In this document: positions 6,284 through 10,371 of the stretch, in pieces | Layout: the number at the start of each line of letters is the position of its first letter | How positions within the stretch are numbered: the stretch's first letter is position 1 | DNA from: UBA8337 sp965662725 | GTDB taxonomy: Bacteria; Pseudomonadota; Alphaproteobacteria; RS24 | Direction of reading: 5' to 3' | Length of the DNA: 10,371 nucleotides | NCBI GenBank assembly: GCA_965662725.1 | Contig: CBFIIT010000047.1 | Span: 1 to 10,371 of the forward strand | Notes under the pieces: model-generated | What the model was told of the DNA's origin: nothing | Seen by the model: the letters and a program-made list of their open reading frames with translations, nothing else | Databases searched by the model: none | Made by a program: the position numbers and the translations under genes

Positions 6284-7597
6284 ATGGCCTGTTTTTTGCG
6301 CGCCCATATTAAAGATGATGATTTTGCCGTGCGCTTTGCCGCGCTGCAATCGATGAAGCGCGAGCAATCGGTCGATGTGAATAATGCGGTGACGGCAATC
6401 ATTGATGATGTGCGCGCACGCGGCGATGCGGCACTTATTGAGCTGACGCAAAAATACGACCGGCAAGAATTGACGGCCGAAACTTTGCGTATTTCCGAGG
6501 CTGAAATTGAAGCGGCGCTGGCTGCTTGTGACAGCGACACAAAAGCCGCTTTGCAATTGGCGGCCGACCGAATTGCTGATTTTCATGCCCGTCAAAAACC
6601 CGAAGATGCACGCTTTACCGATGATGCCGGTGTTGAGTTGGGCCATCGTTGGGGGGCGGTAGATGCTGCCGGTCTTTATGTGCCGGGCGGTTTGGCCAAT
6701 TATCCGTCCAGCGTTTTGATGAATGCCATTCCGGCCCGTGTCGCCGGTGTTGAGCGTGTGGTGATGGTAGTGCCAACGCCGGACGGGCAATTAAATCCGC
6801 TGGTTTTGGTTGCTGCCAAACTGGCCGGTGTTGATGAGGTTTATCGCATTGGCGGCGCGCAAGCGGTGGCGGCTTTGGCTTATGGGACTGAGAGCATTGA
6901 GCCGGTCAATGTCATTGTCGGGCCGGGCAATGCTTATGTGGCGGCCGCGAAGAAGCAAGTCTTCGGGCAAGTCGGTATTGATATGATTGCCGGTCCGTCT
7001 GAAATTTTGGTGGTTGCCGATAATGAAAATGATCCGGCATGGATGGCGGCAGATTTGCTGAGCCAGGCCGAGCATGATGAAGTGGCGCAATCTATCTTTA
7101 TTTGCGATGACGCCGATTATGCCGATGCAGTGGCCGATGCGGTGGAAACGACTTTAAGAACCTTACCGCGCGAGGCGATTGCGCGCGCCAGTTGGGAAAA
7201 TTTCGGCGCTATTTTGGTGGTTGATAATGTCACTGAACAAGCCCCCGAACTGGTCAATCAATTGGCCCCAGAGCATTTGGAATTGGCGGTTGCTGCGCCC
7301 GAAGCGCTGGCCGATAAAATTCGCCATGCCGGTGCGATTTTTATGGGCCGTCACACGCCGGAAGCGATTGGCGATTATATTGCCGGTCCCAATCACGTGC
7401 TGCCGACCGCGCGCGCGGCGCGTTATGCGTCAGGCCTTTCCGTGTTGGATTTCATGAAACGCTCTTCTTTGGTGAAATGCGATGCCAATGCGTTGGCCGC
7501 TATCGGGCCGGCTGCGGTGAAGCTGGCTGAAGAGGAAGGCTTGCAAGCGCATGGTCGCTCTATCGCCATTCGCTTGAATATCGGACAAGACAGCTAA
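6284..7597 (+). CDS. hisD: Histidinol dehydrogenase
   Basis: HisD oxidises L-histidinol to L-histidine in two NAD-dependent steps, the last of histidine synthesis. The product has 437 residues, the usual length. The zinc ligands expected from E. coli HisD are all present: Q261 and H264 (SQAEHDE), D364 (GDYIAGPNH) and H423 (GLQAHGRS). The catalytic Glu-His pair is E330-H331 in LAPEHLEL. GLYVPGG, GPGNAYVAAAKK and DMIAGPSEILV are other family motifs. AAGGGA (6272-6277) precedes the ATG by 6 bases. It lies alone among non-histidine genes, as is common in alphaproteobacteria where his genes are scattered, and its stop abuts the next ATG directly. Confidence 0.97.
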   Translation: MACFLRAHIKDDDFAVRFAALQSMKREQSVDVNNAVTAIIDDVRARGDAALIELTQKYDRQELTAETLRISEAEIEAALAACDSDTKAALQLAADRIADFHARQKPEDARFTDDAGVELGHRWGAVDAAGLYVPGGLANYPSSVLMNAIPARVAGVERVVMVVPTPDGQLNPLVLVAAKLAGVDEVYRIGGAQAVAALAYGTESIEPVNVIVGPGNAYVAAAKKQVFGQVGIDMIAGPSEILVVADNENDPAWMAADLLSQAEHDEVAQSIFICDDADYADAVADAVETTLRTLPREAIARASWENFGAILVVDNVTEQAPELVNQLAPEHLELAVAAPEALADKIRHAGAIFMGRHTPEAIGDYIAGPNHVLPTARAARYASGLSVLDFMKRSSLVKCDANALAAIGPAAVKLAEEEGLQAHGRSIAIRLNIGQDS

Positions 7598-8083
7598 ATG
7601 AGCGCTGACGGCGATAAAGGGCAACGTATTGTCCATATTTCGCTGGATGATCCAGCCTTGGTGGCGCGCAATCCCGATATTGAGCACGAACGCCGTGTGG
7701 CTATTTTTGATTTGATTGAAAGCAATCATTTCGCTTTGGTCGGCGGGCCTGAAGGGCCGTATCGACTGGTTTTATCATTGGCTGATCGCGGCATTTTATT
7801 CGCCGTTTCCGACACGGATGGCGCCGCTTTGGCCAATATCGAATTATCGATGACGCCGTTTCGGCGCAATATTCGCGATTACTTCATGATTTGCGAAAGC
7901 TATTTTGAGGCTATTCGCACGGCCTCGCCGGAGCGAGTGGAAACAATAGATGAGGCACGGCGCGCTTTGCATAATGAGAGTGCTGCGCTTTTGAAAACCC
8001 GGCTGGCTGATAAAGTGTTGCTGGATGATAATACGGCGCGGCGTTTGTTTACGCTGATGTCGGTTCTACAAATGCGCGGCTAA
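7598..8083 (+). CDS. UPF0262 family protein
   Basis: A 161-residue protein of UPF0262, an uncharacterised alphaproteobacterial family. The conserved parts are RIVHISLDD (10-18), IEHERRVAIFDLIE (28-41), the PFRRNIRDYFMICESYFEAI segment near the middle, DEARRALHNES and TARRLFTLMSVLQMRG at the C-terminus. No membrane span or signal peptide is visible. The ATG follows the hisD TAA without a gap, so translation is probably coupled to hisD. In related genomes, as I recall, a low-molecular-weight phosphatase gene often follows; here only 89 non-coding bases separate it from infA. Function unknown. Confidence 0.92.
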   Translation: MSADGDKGQRIVHISLDDPALVARNPDIEHERRVAIFDLIESNHFALVGGPEGPYRLVLSLADRGILFAVSDTDGAALANIELSMTPFRRNIRDYFMICESYFEAIRTASPERVETIDEARRALHNESAALLKTRLADKVLLDDNTARRLFTLMSVLQMRG

Positions 8084-8117
8084 GCCCTGCCCGATTCGGT
8101 GAATGACAAGAAAAGGC

Positions 8118-8146
8118 TTGATTTCTCGCCCGCTCTTGGCCATTCT
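8118..8146 (+). promoter_or_regulatory. Possible promoter before infA
   Basis: CTTGATTT (TTGATT at 8118-8123) resembles an alphaproteobacterial -35 element; 17 bases later CATTCT (8141-8146) is a weak -10. It sits in the only longer gap (8084-8172) of the right-hand cluster, just before a gene that is needed in large amounts. Motif match only. Confidence 0.3.
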
Positions 8147-8172
8147 CCGGCAGATTTTGACGAGTGAGACAT

Positions 8173-8391
8173 ATGGCTAAAGAAGAACTTCTGGAATTTA
8201 ACGCAACGGTGGTAGAGCTGCTGCCCAATGCGACGTTTCGGGTGAAGCTCGAAAACGACCATGAAGTAATTGCCCATACGGCCGGTAAAATGCGCAAAAA
8301 CCGCATTCGCGTGCTGGCCGGTGACAAGGTGTTGGTGGAAATGACGCCTTATGATCTGACCAAGGGACGCATTACCTATCGCTTCAAATAA
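8173..8391 (+). CDS. infA: Translation initiation factor IF-1
   Basis: IF-1 binds the A site of the 30S subunit during initiation and is essential. The product has 72 residues, the standard length, as a single OB/S1-like fold: MAKEELLEF, LPNATFRVKLEN, HTAGKMRKNRIRVLAGD, VLVEMTPYDLTKGRITYRFK. ATG 8173 gives the canonical MAKEE start; an in-frame GTG at 8164 would add MRH and is not supported. GAGTGAG upstream is a modest ribosome binding site. The last codons overlap the probable start of maf in another frame. Confidence 0.98.
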   Translation: MAKEELLEFNATVVELLPNATFRVKLENDHEVIAHTAGKMRKNRIRVLAGDKVLVEMTPYDLTKGRITYRFK

Positions 8392-8959
8392 ACAGCTTGT
8401 TCTGGCCAGTGCCAGTCCGCGCCGTGTAGAGCTATTGGCGCAAATTGGCGTGACGCCTGACCGCATTATCCCGGCTGATATTGATGAAACCGCTTTGCCG
8501 CGCGAAGTGCCGACCGCATTGGCCAAACGGCTGGCGGCTGAAAAAGCGCAAGCGATTGCAGTAGATGAACCACAATCCTTGGTGCTGGCTGCCGATACGG
8601 TGGTCAGTGTCGGACGGCGCATTTTACCGAAAACCGAAAATGAAGAAGAAGCACGTGCTTGTCTGCAATTAATGTCAGGCCGCGGGCATCGTGTGCATAG
8701 CGGTATTTGCTTGATTGATGGCGAGCAAAGCTGGCTGCGGGTTGTCACCAGTCGGGTTCATATGAAGCGTTTGGCGCAACGAGAAATTGTCGATTATATC
8801 GACTGCGGCGAATGGCAGGGCAAGGCCGGCGGTTACGCTATCCAGGGTCGCGCCGCTGCCCTTATCAGCAATATCATCGGCTCTTACAGCAATATTGTCG
8901 GTTTGCCCTTGTTCGAAACGGCCAATTTATTGCAAGCTGCCGGATATCATTCAGGCTAA
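8378..8959 (+). CDS. maf: Maf-family nucleoside triphosphate pyrophosphatase (non-canonical start likely)
   Basis: Maf proteins hydrolyse non-canonical or pyrimidine NTPs to NMP plus PPi and have been linked to division control. The frame contains the full family pattern: LVLASASPRR, then D73 in LAADTVV, K85 in ILPKTENEE, GHRVHSG, Q156 in GYAIQGRAA and SNIVGLPLFET. These match the usual catalytic positions of YhdE-type enzymes. The conserved N-terminus (KQLVLASASPRR) lies before the first TTG (8435), and the upstream frame, open back to a stop at 8357, has no ATG, GTG or TTG. ATC 8378 is the best candidate: AAGGGA (8362-8367) lies 10 bases before it and it yields a 193-residue protein (MASNKQLVL...). 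CTG 8402 would remove the first beta strand. Gene identity is firm; the start is inferred. It overlaps infA by 14 bases. Confidence 0.88.
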   Translation: MASNKQLVLASASPRRVELLAQIGVTPDRIIPADIDETALPREVPTALAKRLAAEKAQAIAVDEPQSLVLAADTVVSVGRRILPKTENEEEARACLQLMSGRGHRVHSGICLIDGEQSWLRVVTSRVHMKRLAQREIVDYIDCGEWQGKAGGYAIQGRAAALISNIIGSYSNIVGLPLFETANLLQAAGYHSG

Positions 8960-8986
8960 AGCGGATTTTCAAGAGAGTGAAATAAT

Positions 8987-10246
8987 ATGGCGCATGAATT
9001 ATTGATGAGTGTCGAAAACGGTTTATTGCGTGTGGCGCAAGTTGAAGAGGGCCAATTGACCGCTTTGCAGGCCGCGCCAATGGGAAAATCCGACGCGCAA
9101 AGCAGCATGGTTGGGCCAGGGGCTGGGCAAGTAGTAGGACAAATTTATCTGGCCCGTGTCGAGCGCGTGGTCGAGCGCTTACAAGCCGCCTTTGTTGATA
9201 TTGGCACGGATAAAAGCGGTTTTTTGGGGGCGCGCGAAGCCCGCGCTTTAGTGCCCGATGCGACCCGCGACACGCCGATTGAAGATTGTGTTGAAGCCGG
9301 TGACACGGTGCTGGTGCAAGTGACCCGTCCGCCGCAAGGCGATAAGGGCGCGCAAGTGACAGCTGATGTCACTCTGGCCGGACGCGGCGTGGTGCTGGCT
9401 CCGTGTCGCTCGCGTATTGCCGTATCGCGACAAATTGAAGATGAAAGCGAGCGTAATCGCCTGACCGCATTGGCGGAAAAAATTCGCCAAGGTGACGGTA
9501 TTGAGGCGGTGGATGTGGAAGGCATGGATGGCCCTTCCGGCTGGGTGTTGCGCACGGCCGCTGAAGGACAAGAAATTGACGCGCTGGCGGCGGATATGGC
9601 CAATGTTGCCGGTCAATGGGAAGCGCTTTTGGAGCGGGCGGAGAATACCGAGCCGCCGAGCCTTATTCATGAAGATTTGGGGCCGGTTGAAAAGGCGTTG
9701 CGTGATTTGGTGCGCGCCGATACCGCTTCTGTGGTGGTTGAAGGGGCGGCGGCGTTTGCCATTGCCAAAGGGTTTGTCCGCCAGCATATGCCGCAAGCGG
9801 CTGATATTCTAAGCCAAGGCGATGATGGCGAAATTTTATTCGACCGGCATGATGTGGCGGGGCAATTGGACAAAGCTTTATCGCCGCGGGTCGAATTGGC
9901 GTCAGGCGCATGGCTGATGATCGAGCCGACCGAAGCGATGACAACGGTTGATGTTAATTCGGGTGCTGCCGAGGGCGATGCGCTGGCGGTGAATTTGGAA
10001 GCTGCATCGGCAATCGCACAGCAAATCCGTTTGCGCGCTTTGGGCGGGCTTATCGCCATTGATTTTATTGATATGACCGATGAAGCGGCGCATGAGGCGG
10101 TTTTAAAAGCGCTGGATGAGGGCTTTGACGGCGATAAGAATCCGATACGCATCGGGCCGATGTCTGAATTTAGCGTGGTGGAAATGACCCGGCGGCGCGA
10201 TGTGATGAGCTTGGCCGACGCGCTACGCCAGCAAGGCGATGTTTAA
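8987..10246 (+). CDS. rng: Ribonuclease E/G family protein, short form
   Basis: An endoribonuclease of the RNase E/G family acting on single-stranded A/U-rich RNA, in rRNA maturation or mRNA decay. It has 419 residues against 489 for E. coli RNase G. An S1-like RNA-binding region is recognisable at about 48-120 (GQIYLARVERV, LQAAFVDIGTDKSGFL). The DNase I-like catalytic part carries D322 in TTVDVNSG and D359 in LIAIDFIDM, which match the two Mg-binding Asp of RNase E. The C-terminus (EFSVVEMTRRRDVMSLADALRQQ) stops where E. coli enzymes have the CPxC zinc-link, which is absent. The ATG has AGAGAG upstream. The stop overlaps the yacG start by one base (TAATG). The usual RNase E of the organism is probably encoded elsewhere. 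Confidence 0.92.
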   Translation: MAHELLMSVENGLLRVAQVEEGQLTALQAAPMGKSDAQSSMVGPGAGQVVGQIYLARVERVVERLQAAFVDIGTDKSGFLGAREARALVPDATRDTPIEDCVEAGDTVLVQVTRPPQGDKGAQVTADVTLAGRGVVLAPCRSRIAVSRQIEDESERNRLTALAEKIRQGDGIEAVDVEGMDGPSGWVLRTAAEGQEIDALAADMANVAGQWEALLERAENTEPPSLIHEDLGPVEKALRDLVRADTASVVVEGAAAFAIAKGFVRQHMPQAADILSQGDDGEILFDRHDVAGQLDKALSPRVELASGAWLMIEPTEAMTTVDVNSGAAEGDALAVNLEAASAIAQQIRLRALGGLIAIDFIDMTDEAAHEAVLKALDEGFDGDKNPIRIGPMSEFSVVEMTRRRDVMSLADALRQQGDV

Positions 10247-10371
10247 TGGCCAAATGCCCGATATGCAAAAAGGCCGAAATCACCAAAGCGTTTCGCCCGT
10301 TTTGTTCAAAACGCTGCGCCGATATTGATTTGCATCGTTGGATGGGCGGGCAATATGCAGTGCCGGCAGTA
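10246..10371 (+). CDS. yacG: DNA gyrase inhibitor YacG (partial, 3' end outside window)
   Basis: YacG is a small zinc protein that in E. coli binds GyrB and inhibits gyrase. The first 42 residues are present. All four zinc-binding cysteines are visible: C4 and C7 in KCPICKK, then C22 and C26 in FCSKRC. The family segment ADIDLHRWMGGQYAVP follows. The ATG shares its first base with the rng stop codon (TAATG), a typical reinitiation arrangement, and the rng-yacG pairing is common in alphaproteobacteria. Confidence 0.93.
   Translation, partial: MAKCPICKKAEITKAFRPFCSKRCADIDLHRWMGGQYAVPAV

Noticed and set aside
5963..6790. A long - strand open frame (275 codons), and another at 5854-6540.
   Set aside because: Both lie opposite DUF2948 and hisD, which have clear family motifs. 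Long antisense frames arise from codon bias.

Overview
This window is a chromosomal stretch from an alphaproteobacterium. The main reason is the run murA - DUF2948 - hisD - UPF0262 - infA - maf - rng (RNase E/G) - yacG, a gene order typical of that class. The NrdB, DUF2948 and UPF0262 families, a GTA-type holin and a photolyase of a type common in alphaproteobacteria agree with this. I cannot place it more precisely from sequence alone. All protein genes are on the + strand; the only clear - strand gene is a tRNA.

Left part (1-3626). The 3' end of nrdB (ribonucleotide reductase beta) is closed by a strong intrinsic terminator. Next come a Nu/YfcG-type glutathione transferase, a small GTA-family 3-TM holin without other phage or GTA genes beside it, and a cryptochrome/photolyase-family flavoprotein. 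The holin has a perfect TATAAT box just upstream of its ATG and may be translated from a leaderless mRNA.

Middle (3627-4094). A non-coding block holds two identical 131-bp tandem repeats plus a 36-bp third partial copy. The partial copy runs into the 3' end of a - strand tRNA-Thr(GGT). Every copy carries the last 9 nt of the tRNA, including the encoded CCA. This layout resembles the tRNA-terminus repeats (rtT) downstream of E. coli tyrT, or a tRNA-anchored attachment site, and is the most unusual structure here.

Right part (4095-10371). This is a compact + strand cluster: a 4-Cys zinc-ribbon protein, a 51-aa Lys/Arg-rich protein overlapping murA, murA (peptidoglycan precursor synthesis), a DUF2948 protein, hisD (last step of histidine synthesis), a UPF0262 protein, infA (IF-1), maf (nucleotide pyrophosphatase), rng and the start of yacG. 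Overlapping or abutting stop/start codons suggest translational coupling. A second promoter may lie before infA. The Maf reading frame has no ATG/GTG/TTG start that keeps its conserved N-terminus; an ATC codon inside the end of infA is the best candidate.

I see no strong evidence for a wholly new multi-gene system. The tRNA-linked repeat block, the orphan GTA holin with its promoter, and the start of maf are the items most worth following up.
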